This document shows positions 18,781-26,325 of a stretch of DNA of 64,000 bases, in pieces; positions within the stretch are counted from its first letter, which is position 1, and every line of letters starts with the position of its first letter. The DNA comes from Bacteroidia bacterium (GTDB lineage: Bacteria > Bacteroidota > Bacteroidia > J057), in the NCBI GenBank assembly GCA_030430205.1, contig JAUIGE010000007.1, forward strand, positions 1 to 64,000, written 5' to 3'. The notes under the pieces were generated by a model, which saw nothing but the letters and a program-made list of their open reading frames with translations, did no database searches and had not been told where the DNA came from. The translations under genes were made by a program, and so were the position numbers.

Positions 18781-19890
18781 GTGAAAAAATTGAGCAAACA
18801 ATTATTCTCCACCCACAAAAGACAATTGATCTGGATATCATTTGGGATATTGAGTCTGCTGTTTTCGAGGCTGGCAGGCTTATTTCCTGCAGTGGTGGAG
18901 CATGTGTATTCAAGGGGGATATTTGTGGGAATCCGCTTTTTGTGGGATTACAGCCTGGCGCTTTTACCTTTTCCTCTGCTTTATCCTGCTATTCTTCTCT
19001 TGCTTACTGTGCTTTTTTATCGGTTGAAAAAGAAGAAAAAGACAAAGCGAAGCTGGCAAAGCAAGCTGCTCAGACATAGCCTCAATGTACTTGCGCTGCT
19101 ATCGGCCGCGGTCGGCCTGTTTTTCTGGCTCTGGGGATTCAACTATAGCCGGATTCCGATTGAAAAACAGCTGGGCCTGGAAAAGATAGAAGCTGAAGAA
19201 AAGGCTCTCAAGCAGGAAATTGAATGGGCCCTTGGGGAAATGGCCCTGATGCGCGCAGCTATCCCTTTTGCTGACAGCAGCGCCCTGACAGCCAGGCACC
19301 TCCCCCGGGGGCTTGAATCAGGGGTCAGGGAAAGCCTTGAAAGCCTGCTTTCAGACCTCCACTACCCTACCGCAGGCCGCGTACGTGGCCGAAAAATATT
19401 CCCTAAAGGCTGGCTGATTGGCCTGGGCGCAAGCGGCATTTACATCCCATTTGTGGGAGAAGGGCATTTTGATGCAGCTGTATATCCGGTACAGCACCCC
19501 TCCGTGCTGGCGCACGAGATGAGCCACGGCTACGGCTTCACAGACGAAGGCGTCTGCAATTTTCTGGCATTGCTCGCCTGCGAGCGATCAGCAGATCCCA
19601 TGATCCGCTATTCAGGGCTCCTGATGTATTTTCGCTACCTCCTGCATGACCTCTTCCGCATGGATACGGCCTATTACCGTATCCTCATGGCCAATCTCCC
19701 TCCGGGCGTTGATGCTGATCTGGAGGCTATTCGCGAAAACCGAAAACAATACCAGAGCTGGTTTCCGGATTTCAGCCAAAAAGTGTATAATCGGTACCTG
19801 CAAAGCCAGGGGGTGAAGGAAGGAATTAAGAGCTATAACCGGGTTGTGGGCCTTTATGCTTCCTGGAAAAAGAAGAAAAATGAACAATAA
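18781..19890 (+). CDS. DUF3810 membrane protein with metalloprotease-like HExxH motif
   Basis: This 369-residue protein starts at GTG 18781; the overlapping ATG at 18779 is followed at once by a stop. Three membrane helices (about 15-35, 58-80 and 100-122) are followed by a soluble domain with HEMSHGYGFTDEG (about residue 242): an HExxH zinc motif plus a downstream glutamate, as in DUF3810 proteins. This suggests a membrane-bound zinc hydrolase, but no substrate is known. The C-terminus is basic. The next reading frame starts within the last codons, so the lipoprotein gene that follows is probably co-transcribed. Confidence 0.82.
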   Translation: MKKLSKQLFSTHKRQLIWISFGILSLLFSRLAGLFPAVVEHVYSRGIFVGIRFLWDYSLALLPFPLLYPAILLLLTVLFYRLKKKKKTKRSWQSKLLRHSLNVLALLSAAVGLFFWLWGFNYSRIPIEKQLGLEKIEAEEKALKQEIEWALGEMALMRAAIPFADSSALTARHLPRGLESGVRESLESLLSDLHYPTAGRVRGRKIFPKGWLIGLGASGIYIPFVGEGHFDAAVYPVQHPSVLAHEMSHGYGFTDEGVCNFLALLACERSADPMIRYSGLLMYFRYLLHDLFRMDTAYYRILMANLPPGVDADLEAIRENRKQYQSWFPDFSQKVYNRYLQSQGVKEGIKSYNRVVGLYASWKKKKNEQ

Positions 19891-19900
19891 GGACCAAGAA

Positions 19901-20506
19901 ATGAAAAAGGGAAAAATCATCATTTACCTCTCCGGGCTGTGTATGCTGGCGCTGCTTTTTTCGTGCAACCATGCTGAAAATGAGACAGTTGTAGAGGATG
20001 AAACAAGCAAAATAGCAAGTCCAGCACCTCTGGACAGCCTTCCAAAATCCGATTATGTCCCCATCCATGATCGCGCTTTCAGTTCCATAGATGAAACCAT
20101 CGCCACCTTATATGAGATCATTTCCGGCCCTGCCGGCCCAAGAGATTGGGACAAAATGAGGGAGTTGTGTCTCCCCGGCGCAGATTTTAGCTCTTTTGGA
20201 AAAAAAGAAGACGGCAGCAAAGTGTTTCGAAAAGGGACGATTGATAGCTATATCCAAAACTCCGGCCCCTTCTTCGAAGGTTCTGCTTTTTACGAAACCG
20301 AAATCGGCCGCAAAGTGGACCAGTTTGGGCATGTAGCCCATGTATTTAGCGCATATCAATTCAGCCTCGAAAAAGGCGGCGAGATCAAAGCCCGAGGCAT
20401 CAACAGCATCCAGCTGGTCAAAGACCAGGGCCGTTGGTACATCGCAAATGTAATCTGGGATAGCGAAACGGAATTGGAGAAGATTCCGATAGAGTATCTG
20501 CGTTGA
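19901..20506 (+). CDS. lipoprotein with NTF2/SnoaL-like domain
   Basis: This 201-residue product has a signal peptide and lipobox (ALLFSC, Cys about 22). After an acidic linker, residues about 60-195 look like an NTF2/SnoaL-type cone: a helix (FSSIDETIATLYEIISG), RDWDKMRELCLPGADFS, and C-terminal strands GRKVDQFGHVAHVFSAYQ and GINSIQLVKDQGRWYIAN. These folds serve as small binding domains or enzymes; nothing here identifies the ligand. ATG 19901 is preferred over the ATG at 19880 because it gives a proper signal peptide and has GGA nearby. It is convergent with nuoD, the two stops abutting. Confidence 0.75.
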   Translation: MKKGKIIIYLSGLCMLALLFSCNHAENETVVEDETSKIASPAPLDSLPKSDYVPIHDRAFSSIDETIATLYEIISGPAGPRDWDKMRELCLPGADFSSFGKKEDGSKVFRKGTIDSYIQNSGPFFEGSAFYETEIGRKVDQFGHVAHVFSAYQFSLEKGGEIKARGINSIQLVKDQGRWYIANVIWDSETELEKIPIEYLR

Positions 20507-21814
20507 TTACTTATCTGCATCTCCCATCACAGGATCTATAGATCCAATGGAGACAACCGAGTCCGCCAACATGCCTCCCTCGATCATCAGAGGAAGTAGC
20601 TGAAGATTGGTGAAAGAAGGGGAATTGATTTTTACGCGCCAGGGAGAACCTGTTCCATCTGATTTGATGTGGAAGCCGAGCTCGCCTTTGGGGGCTTCTA
20701 TGGCGTGGTATACTTCGACGCCGGGAGGCGGCATGACACCTACGTCAGTCATCATGAAGTCATGAATCATGCCTTCCATGGAGTAATAGACTTCCGATTT
20801 GGAAGGATAGCTATGCTTGGCATTGTCTACCCGGATGTCACCTCCGGGGATGCTGTCGAGCAATTGCTCGATGAGGCGTGTGCTTTGCTCCATTTCGTCC
20901 ATGCGGACGTAGTAGCGGGCGAGGCAGTCGCCTTCATCGCGCACAGCGATGTCAAAATTGAGACGGTCGTAGACGAGGTATGGCTCAAAGGTACGGATGT
21001 CATACTCCACACCGGAGCCTCTTAAAGAAGGCCCTGTAAAGCCCAGGTCAATGGCTTCGGCTTTGGTAACTGTGGCCACATCCCGCACACGGTTCATCCA
21101 GATACCGTTATTTCCCAGCATTTTACGCCAGCCATTGAGTTCCTTGCGGAAATTGACATTCCACTTTCTGATCTCATCAAAAACGTTTTGATCCACATCA
21201 AACTGCAAACCGCCTATGCGGCAATGGCTTACGGTGAAGCGCACACCGGCAAACTTGTCGAAGATGTCGTATAGAAATTCTCTTTCTCGCCAGGTCCACA
21301 TAAACATGGAGATTGCCCCGGCATCCATCACCATGGTTCCTAACCAGACGAGGTGGGAGGAAATACGGGCCATCTCACTTGCCAGTGTCCGGATATATTG
21401 TGCGCGCTCAGGCGCCTCTATCCCTACCAGCTTTTCAACTGCAAGACAATAGGCAACATTATTGGAATAGGGAGAAAGGTAATCCATGCGGTCCGTATAG
21501 GGCATGAATTCCTGGTAGGTCTTGTTTTCTGCAATTTTTTCAATGCCTCTATGGAGGTAGCCAATATCAGGCACACATTTCACGACAGTCTCACCGTCTA
21601 CTTCCAGCGCCAGGCGCAGCACACCATGGGTAGCCGGATGGGAAGGGCCCATATTGATAACCATGCGCGTGCCCAGCGGATCTTCCTCGACCTCTACGGA
21701 GGTGTGCTTGTCTTCAAGCCGCTTATAAATTGCCTGCTGGTGCTTAGGGAAAAAAGTGGGGTGACTTTTATCCGTTATGTGATGGTCTGAAGGTGCGATG
21801 ATGTCTTTGCTCAT
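20507..21814 (-). CDS. nuoD: NADH-quinone oxidoreductase subunit D (NuoD)
   Basis: This 435-residue protein is a full NuoD: INMGPSHPATHGVLRL, GYLHRGIEKIAE, the MDYLSPYSNN region, GLQFDVDQNVFDEIRKW and EAPKGELGFHIKSDGTG. NuoD is a peripheral subunit of respiratory complex I and lines the quinone site with NuoB. I chose ATG 21814 (MSKDIIAP) rather than 21919, which adds 35 residues unlike the family. No other nuo gene is within this window: gmhB is upstream and a lipoprotein gene faces it. The rest of complex I must be encoded elsewhere. Confidence 0.94.
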   Translation of the reverse strand: MSKDIIAPSDHHITDKSHPTFFPKHQQAIYKRLEDKHTSVEVEEDPLGTRMVINMGPSHPATHGVLRLALEVDGETVVKCVPDIGYLHRGIEKIAENKTYQEFMPYTDRMDYLSPYSNNVAYCLAVEKLVGIEAPERAQYIRTLASEMARISSHLVWLGTMVMDAGAISMFMWTWREREFLYDIFDKFAGVRFTVSHCRIGGLQFDVDQNVFDEIRKWNVNFRKELNGWRKMLGNNGIWMNRVRDVATVTKAEAIDLGFTGPSLRGSGVEYDIRTFEPYLVYDRLNFDIAVRDEGDCLARYYVRMDEMEQSTRLIEQLLDSIPGGDIRVDNAKHSYPSKSEVYYSMEGMIHDFMMTDVGVMPPPGVEVYHAIEAPKGELGFHIKSDGTGSPWRVKINSPSFTNLQLLPLMIEGGMLADSVVSIGSIDPVMGDADK

Positions 21815-21915
21815 ATCGAAAAAAATGAAATAGCTAAGCCTCCTATCGGCTTTGTCACACAAATTAACCACAAAGCTTTTTGCTTTGCAAGATATGGAAT
21901 GGACAATCCCACAAT

Positions 21916-22467
21916 TCACAAAAATGGAATCAATTCATCGGGAAAACGAAACTGAAAATCTGCATTTTTTAAAGGCTCCTCTCCTATCCCAACTGTCCTG
22001 CATCCAGCCTGCCTGCCTGCCACCAAATCCCGGGACTTATCCCCCAGCATAAATGAAAGGGAGGTATCGACCCCCAATCTGGCAGCGGCCCGCTCAATCA
22101 TCAATGATTGGGGTTTGCGGCAAAAACATTTGCCTGAAAAATCAGGATGATGGGGACAGTAATAAATTAAATCCAGGCTAACACCCTCTTTTTCAAAAAG
22201 CATGCACATATACTGATGCAAAACTTCCACCTCATCATGCCCATAAAGCCCTCGGGCTATTCCACTCTGATTGGTAATAATTACCAATTTATACCCCGCA
22301 TTTTGTGCTTTTTTTGTAAGTTTCACAATTCCTTTTACCAGGACAAAGTCTTCTTTCTTCCAGGTAAAAGTGCCTCTTTCAATATTGACAACCCCATCCC
22401 TATCCAAAAAAAGGGCTTTTTCAAAAAGCTTATTCGATTTAGATTTGCCAAAAAAATTATTCGCCAT
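21916..22467 (-). CDS. gmhB: D-glycero-D-manno-heptose-1,7-bisphosphate 7-phosphatase-like HAD phosphatase
   Basis: This 183-residue cytosolic HAD-IIIA phosphatase has motif I ALFLDRDGVVN (nucleophile Asp in DRDG), motif II IITNQSGIARG, a zinc-finger-like set with CPHHPDFSGKCFCRKP, and motif IV MLGDKSRDLVAG. These fit GmhB, which dephosphorylates heptose bisphosphate on the path to ADP-heptose for LPS core, or the related histidinol phosphatase. The start ATG (22467-22465) shares bases with the divergent dehydrogenase start (22466-22468). A 17-residue extension before the usual N-terminus is present, and I see no alternative downstream start. Confidence 0.86.
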   Translation of the reverse strand: MANNFFGKSKSNKLFEKALFLDRDGVVNIERGTFTWKKEDFVLVKGIVKLTKKAQNAGYKLVIITNQSGIARGLYGHDEVEVLHQYMCMLFEKEGVSLDLIYYCPHHPDFSGKCFCRKPQSLMIERAAARLGVDTSLSFMLGDKSRDLVAGRQAGCRTVGIGEEPLKNADFQFRFPDELIPFL

Positions 22468-23575
22468 GCTTGATGTAACAATTACCAACAAAGAAAATGA
22501 AAAAGAACTCTTTGAAGAAATTTCTTCAAATGAGCATGAATTGGTCCTTTTTTGCAATGACAATGCAACGGGTCTAAAAGCAATCATTGCTGTCCATAAT
22601 ACGACCCTGGGCCCCAGCCTGGGAGGGATCAGGATGTGGCCGTATAAAACGGACCGGGAAGCCCTTACCGACGTGCTACGCCTCTCCCGGGGGATGACCT
22701 ATAAGTCAGCAGTAGCGGGCCTGAATCTCGGCGGCGGCAAAGCCGTAGTCATCGGCAATGCCCGTGGCGGCAAAAGCGAAGCCATGCTGAGGCGTTTGGG
22801 AAAATTTATCAACAACCTCAACGGCAAGTATATCGCCGCTGAAGATGTGGGCATGTCTGAGCATGATATGGAATATATTCGCATGGAAACGCCTTTTGTG
22901 ACCGGGCTGCCAGATTACCAGGGAGGCACGGGAGATCCCTCTCCGGTAACCGCCTTCGGCGTCTATATGGGCATCAAGGCTGCCATGAAAAAACAAAGCG
23001 GCAGCGACTCCCTCAGTGGAAAAAGTGTCCTTGTACAAGGCGTAGGCACTGTGGGCAGTTCGCTGGTGGATTACCTGACAAAGGAAGGTGCAAAGGTGTA
23101 TATTTATGATATACATGAGCCCTCCATCCAGCAGGTGGTCAAGGCCACAGGAGCCGAGGTAGTCAGTGAAGACGAAGTCTACAGTCTCCCTGTGGATGTA
23201 TATGCGCCCTGTGCGCTGGGCGGTACATTGAATCCGAAGACAATTCCCTTATTGAATTGCAGCATTGTGGCCGGAGCGGCCAATAACCAATTGCTGGACG
23301 ATGAGCGCGACGGTCAGGCGCTGGTGGATAGGGGCATCCTCTATGCCCCAGATTTCGTGATCAATGCCGGAGGTATCATCAATATCACCCAGGAACTGGA
23401 TAAAGGGAGGCCTTATAGCAGAGAAAGAGCTTTGATGCAGACAGAAAAAATATACGATACCACCTTGGCCATTTTTGCAAAAGCGGAGCAGGAAAAGCTC
23501 CTTGCACAAAATGCAGCGATGAAAATTGCCAAAGAAAGGATTGATGCAATCGGAAAAAATATGCGCTATCGCTAG
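22466..23575 (+). CDS. Glu/Leu/Phe/Val dehydrogenase, leucine dehydrogenase type
   Basis: This 369-residue cytosolic enzyme oxidatively deaminates branched-chain amino acids to 2-oxo acids with NAD. Visible are GPSLGGIRMWPY, the catalytic-lysine segment AGLNLGGGKAVVIG, the AAEDVGMSEHDM segment, a Rossmann GVGTVG dinucleotide site and the CALGGTLN and VAGAANNQL motifs. The start at ATG 22466 gives the usual family N-terminus (NEHELVLFCND early) and is the only reasonable one; the longer frame to 22271 runs antisense through gmhB. It begins one base inside the divergent gmhB start. nusB follows on the same strand after 92 bases. Confidence 0.93.
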   Translation: MLDVTITNKENEKELFEEISSNEHELVLFCNDNATGLKAIIAVHNTTLGPSLGGIRMWPYKTDREALTDVLRLSRGMTYKSAVAGLNLGGGKAVVIGNARGGKSEAMLRRLGKFINNLNGKYIAAEDVGMSEHDMEYIRMETPFVTGLPDYQGGTGDPSPVTAFGVYMGIKAAMKKQSGSDSLSGKSVLVQGVGTVGSSLVDYLTKEGAKVYIYDIHEPSIQQVVKATGAEVVSEDEVYSLPVDVYAPCALGGTLNPKTIPLLNCSIVAGAANNQLLDDERDGQALVDRGILYAPDFVINAGGIINITQELDKGRPYSRERALMQTEKIYDTTLAIFAKAEQEKLLAQNAAMKIAKERIDAIGKNMRYR

Positions 23576-23667
23576 GCTATTGCAATTTGCATCAAAAGCT
23601 TGGGTTATCTACATTGCAGGCTATATTTCGATATATTGCGATTTACCACGAGAACCCTTAAAGATCT

Positions 23668-24204
23668 ATGATAACCAGAAGGCAAATCAGGGCAAAAGTC
23701 ATGCAGGCTATTTACGCCTTCCATGCCACCATGGACAACCCTAAAACGGTTCATGAACTCCTGCTCAAGGAAGCAGAGGATGAGCTCAGCGAGTTGGAGA
23801 AGAAAAAGAAGCTGTCCGGCGACACCCATTTACTTAACTCCCTTTACTACGGTTCGATAGAAAACCGTGAGCGCTATGATGAATACATCAAAAGCAAAGC
23901 AGAAAACTGGGAGTTGGATAGGATAGCACGCATTGACAGGATTCTCATGCACATGGGCATTTGTGAGATGCTTAATTTCGAAGAAATTCCCATCAAAGTA
24001 ACTATCAACGAATACCTGGAACTTGCCAAGACTTTCAGTACCCCTAAAAGCAGCAAGTTCATCAACGGAATTCTCGATAGCCTTTACAATGATTTCAAGC
24101 AGTCTGGCTTGATCACCAAACGCGGCAGAGGCCTGATTGACCGTACCTTGCCCAAGGAAGAGCTTGCTCAACCCCCTGTCCAACCTCCTACAGAAAATCA
24201 ATAA
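23668..24204 (+). CDS. nusB: transcription antitermination factor NusB
   Basis: This 178-residue protein has the NusB helical fold: TRRQIRAKVMQAIYAF at the N-terminus, RIDRILMHMGICEMLNFEEIP, VTINEYLELAKTFSTPKSSKF and INGILDSLYNDF. NusB binds boxA RNA together with NusE (S10) and supports antitermination in rRNA operons. Many Bacteroidota NusB proteins are much longer, with an inserted middle; this one is compact, like the proteobacterial form. The 20-residue proline-rich tail is not conserved. A terminator follows at 24226. Confidence 0.93.
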   Translation: MITRRQIRAKVMQAIYAFHATMDNPKTVHELLLKEAEDELSELEKKKKLSGDTHLLNSLYYGSIENRERYDEYIKSKAENWELDRIARIDRILMHMGICEMLNFEEIPIKVTINEYLELAKTFSTPKSSKFINGILDSLYNDFKQSGLITKRGRGLIDRTLPKEELAQPPVQPPTENQ

Positions 24205-24225
24205 TCTATTGATAATCAAATATTT

Positions 24226-24274
24226 AACCGAAAGGCTCGGATTTTTTAAAAAAAATCGAACCTTTCGGTTTTTC
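24226..24274 (+). terminator. rho-independent terminator after nusB
   Basis: AACCGAAAGG (24226-24235) pairs with CCTTTCGGTT (24261-24270); the interior T6/A8 runs extend the pairing. TTTT follows. It begins 21 bases after the nusB stop. Confidence 0.75.
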
Positions 24275-24327
24275 TTTAGTATAAAACCCTATAACTAAAA
24301 GTTTAGGAGTTTAACTAAATTTTTATT

Positions 24328-24335
24328 TATCTTTG
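24328..24335 (+). promoter_or_regulatory. candidate Bacteroidota -7 box (TATCTTTG) of the DUF1573 gene
   Basis: TATCTTTG fits TAnnTTTG and lies 55 bases before the ATG at 24391, behind the nusB terminator, where a new promoter is expected. The -33 element is not clear. Confidence 0.45.
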
Positions 24336-24390
24336 TTCCATAAACAAAAAACTAATCTTAAACCTTTATTTAAAATCATTCAAATTCATC

Positions 24391-24927
24391 ATGAAAAAGA
24401 TTCTGATTGTATTATTCAGTGTGCTCTTAGCCGTTTCTTTGGTTTCCTGTTCTGAAAGCAATGCTCCTGAAGGAGATAACACAACTCCTGGTCAGGAAAA
24501 TGTAGACGATGCAGCTGCTGCCGGCGACGCTACCCAGGCTACAGGTGCTCCTGCCGCTCCCAAAAAACCTGGCTATCAGCAGCAGGCAGAAGCCATGGCA
24601 AAAACCAACGTAAACTTTTCTTCCGAAGAATATGACTTCGGTCAGGTAAAAGATGGTGAGATCGTTCGCCATACTTTCAAATTCACCAACACAGGTAGCA
24701 ACCCTCTGGTTGTTCAGCGTGCAAAAGCTTCTTGTGGCTGTACAGTTCCTACATGGACAAAAGAGCCCGTTCAACCAGGAGAAACAGGTGAGATCGCTGT
24801 AGAATTCAATTCTAAAAACAAAGCAGGAATGCAAACCAAAACGATCACCGTTACAGGTAACTTTGATGGAAACATCAACAAGGTGCTCCGTATCAAAGGT
24901 GAAGTTTTGCCAGCTTCTGACAAGTAA
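24391..24927 (+). CDS. DUF1573 lipoprotein
   Basis: This 178-residue protein has a signal peptide with lipobox (LVSC, Cys about 20), then a low-complexity Ala/Gly/Pro linker (to about residue 67), then the DUF1573 Ig-like beta domain: FSSEEYDFGQVKDGEIVRH, FKFTNTGSNPLVV, the conserved KASCGCTVP, and PGETGEIAVEFNS. Such domains are common and abundant in Bacteroidota envelopes and probably mediate protein binding. The position between nusB and yajC is typical for the phylum. A long palindrome follows the stop. Confidence 0.92.
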   Translation: MKKILIVLFSVLLAVSLVSCSESNAPEGDNTTPGQENVDDAAAAGDATQATGAPAAPKKPGYQQQAEAMAKTNVNFSSEEYDFGQVKDGEIVRHTFKFTNTGSNPLVVQRAKASCGCTVPTWTKEPVQPGETGEIAVEFNSKNKAGMQTKTITVTGNFDGNINKVLRIKGEVLPASDK

Positions 24928-24936
24928 TATTTTTTG

Positions 24937-24993
24937 AATAAAGGAAAAAGGTTTACTAAACTTTAGAAGTTTAGTAAACCTTTTTCCTTTATT
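24937..24993 (+). terminator. perfect 27-bp palindrome after the DUF1573 gene
   Basis: The arm at 24937-24963 and the arm at 24967-24993 are exact reverse complements (27 of 27) around a 3-nt loop, TAG. The arms begin AATAAAGGAAAAAGG and end CCTTTTTCCTTTATT. The position 10 bases past the stop fits transcription termination or 3' end protection of an abundant mRNA. The stem is far longer than a normal intrinsic terminator. Confidence 0.7.
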
Positions 24994-25021
24994 GCTTAGC
25001 TTTGCGCTCAAAAAATAATTC

Positions 25022-25339
25022 ATGCAATACATTTTTACATTATTACAAGAAGGAGGAATAGGTGGTGCCGGCGGACTGTTTCCTTTGTTTATGATCGGCA
25101 TACTGGTAATTTTTTACCTGTTTTTCATCCGTCCTCAAACCAAAAAGCAAAAGGAAGAAAAGAAATTCCGGGAAGCTTTGACAAAAGGTGACAAGGTCAT
25201 GACCATCGGTGGTATCCATGGAAAAATCGTCAAAGTAGATGAAACTTCCGCCATCGTCCAGGTAGATGACAATGCCAAATTAAGGATAGACAAGACAGCT
25301 ATCAGGCCTATGCCTGAGCCTGCTCCGATTAAGAAATAA
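25022..25339 (+). CDS. yajC: preprotein translocase accessory subunit YajC
   Basis: This 105-residue protein has one membrane helix (about 18-38, FPLFMIGILVIFYLFFI) followed by the YajC signature RPQTKKQKEEKKFREAL and KGDKVMTIGGIHGKIVKVDE. YajC associates with SecDF in the inner membrane. The length and motifs are normal. The start follows the long palindrome by 28 bases. The YbbR-like gene follows after 5 bases and is probably in the same transcript. Confidence 0.95.
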   Translation: MQYIFTLLQEGGIGGAGGLFPLFMIGILVIFYLFFIRPQTKKQKEEKKFREALTKGDKVMTIGGIHGKIVKVDETSAIVQVDDNAKLRIDKTAIRPMPEPAPIKK

Positions 25340-25344
25340 TCATT

Positions 25345-26325
25345 TTGGTCAAAAAGGGTGCTAGCAAGCTGATTCGATACATACTTCCCGAAAACGGCAT
25401 CAGCCGCCAAAGGGGTTTAACCATGCTTTTTTCCTTTCTGCTTGCCAGCACGCTTTGGTTCCTGGTTATCATCAACCAAAAAGACCACCGAAGCAGTTTT
25501 GTTCTGCCGATTTTCATTCATAACCTGCCCTCCAATGTTGATTATATCAAGCCTGTCCCAAGGGAGGTTGAAGTAGGGGTGGAAGGCTTTGGAGTAGATT
25601 TATTGGTCAAACATTTTCGCTTTCAGCCTGATACTGTCCATCTCTATTACTCCTCAGACAAGGAATACATCCTCACAAGGGATTACTTTTCCCAAATAGC
25701 CCAAAAGACTCCCACCACCACGCATATCAAAGTCCTGGATGTTTCGCCCGATACCCTACCCATCCTGTATGAGCATCGCAGTTTGAAACGAGTGAAACTC
25801 TTTTCCAATGCTCAATTCAAGCTCGCGGCTAATTTTCAAAAGGAAAACCAACGCATCATACGGCCAGATTCGGTGAGTATCTCAGGGCCTTTGAGTATGC
25901 TGGACACCATCAGCCGATGGTATACCGCAAAGCGGTCTTTTTTGATCTCTAAAGAGCGCGAAAGGTTTATCCTTCCCATCGACACACTCGAAGGCATCAA
26001 GGTTGATCCCACGACCGCTATTATTGAGGTTGAAGCCCGTTTGTATACCCAAAAACAGGTGGCTGTTTCCATCCGGATAACAGACCTTCCTGAAAAAACT
26101 TCCATCCACCTCAGCCAGGAAAGTATACAGCTAAGCTGCCTGGTTCCAATGAAGGAATTCTCAAAACTTCATTCAACTTATTTATTTGAAATTCCTTTTA
26201 ACCAACTGGATGAAGGTGTCCCCTACTTCATACCTGAAGTAGAAAAGATATTACCCCAATTTGTGAAAATCGTGACGAGAAATCCGTTGCAGCTGGATTT
26301 TGTGATTTTGAAGAAGATCAATTAA
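25345..26325 (+). CDS. YbbR-like (CdaR-type) domain protein
   Basis: This 326-residue protein is anchored by one N-terminal helix (about 26-45, LTMLFSFLLASTLWFLVII) and continues outside with strand-rich YbbR-type repeats, for example VDYIKPVPREVEVGVEGFG, RIIRPDSVSISGPLSMLDT and EVEARLYTQKQVAVSIRI. Such proteins regulate diadenylate cyclase in Firmicutes; the Bacteroidota role is not known. The start is TTG 25345, 5 bases after yajC; the first ATG (25423) would cut into the membrane helix. In relatives coaE commonly follows; here a convergent gene overlaps by 8 bases instead. Confidence 0.8.
   Translation: MVKKGASKLIRYILPENGISRQRGLTMLFSFLLASTLWFLVIINQKDHRSSFVLPIFIHNLPSNVDYIKPVPREVEVGVEGFGVDLLVKHFRFQPDTVHLYYSSDKEYILTRDYFSQIAQKTPTTTHIKVLDVSPDTLPILYEHRSLKRVKLFSNAQFKLAANFQKENQRIIRPDSVSISGPLSMLDTISRWYTAKRSFLISKERERFILPIDTLEGIKVDPTTAIIEVEARLYTQKQVAVSIRITDLPEKTSIHLSQESIQLSCLVPMKEFSKLHSTYLFEIPFNQLDEGVPYFIPEVEKILPQFVKIVTRNPLQLDFVILKKIN

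Noticed and set aside
22271-22465. Upstream extension of the leucine dehydrogenase by 65 codons
   Set aside because: It is antisense to the conserved HAD motif of gmhB and unlike the dehydrogenase N-terminus.
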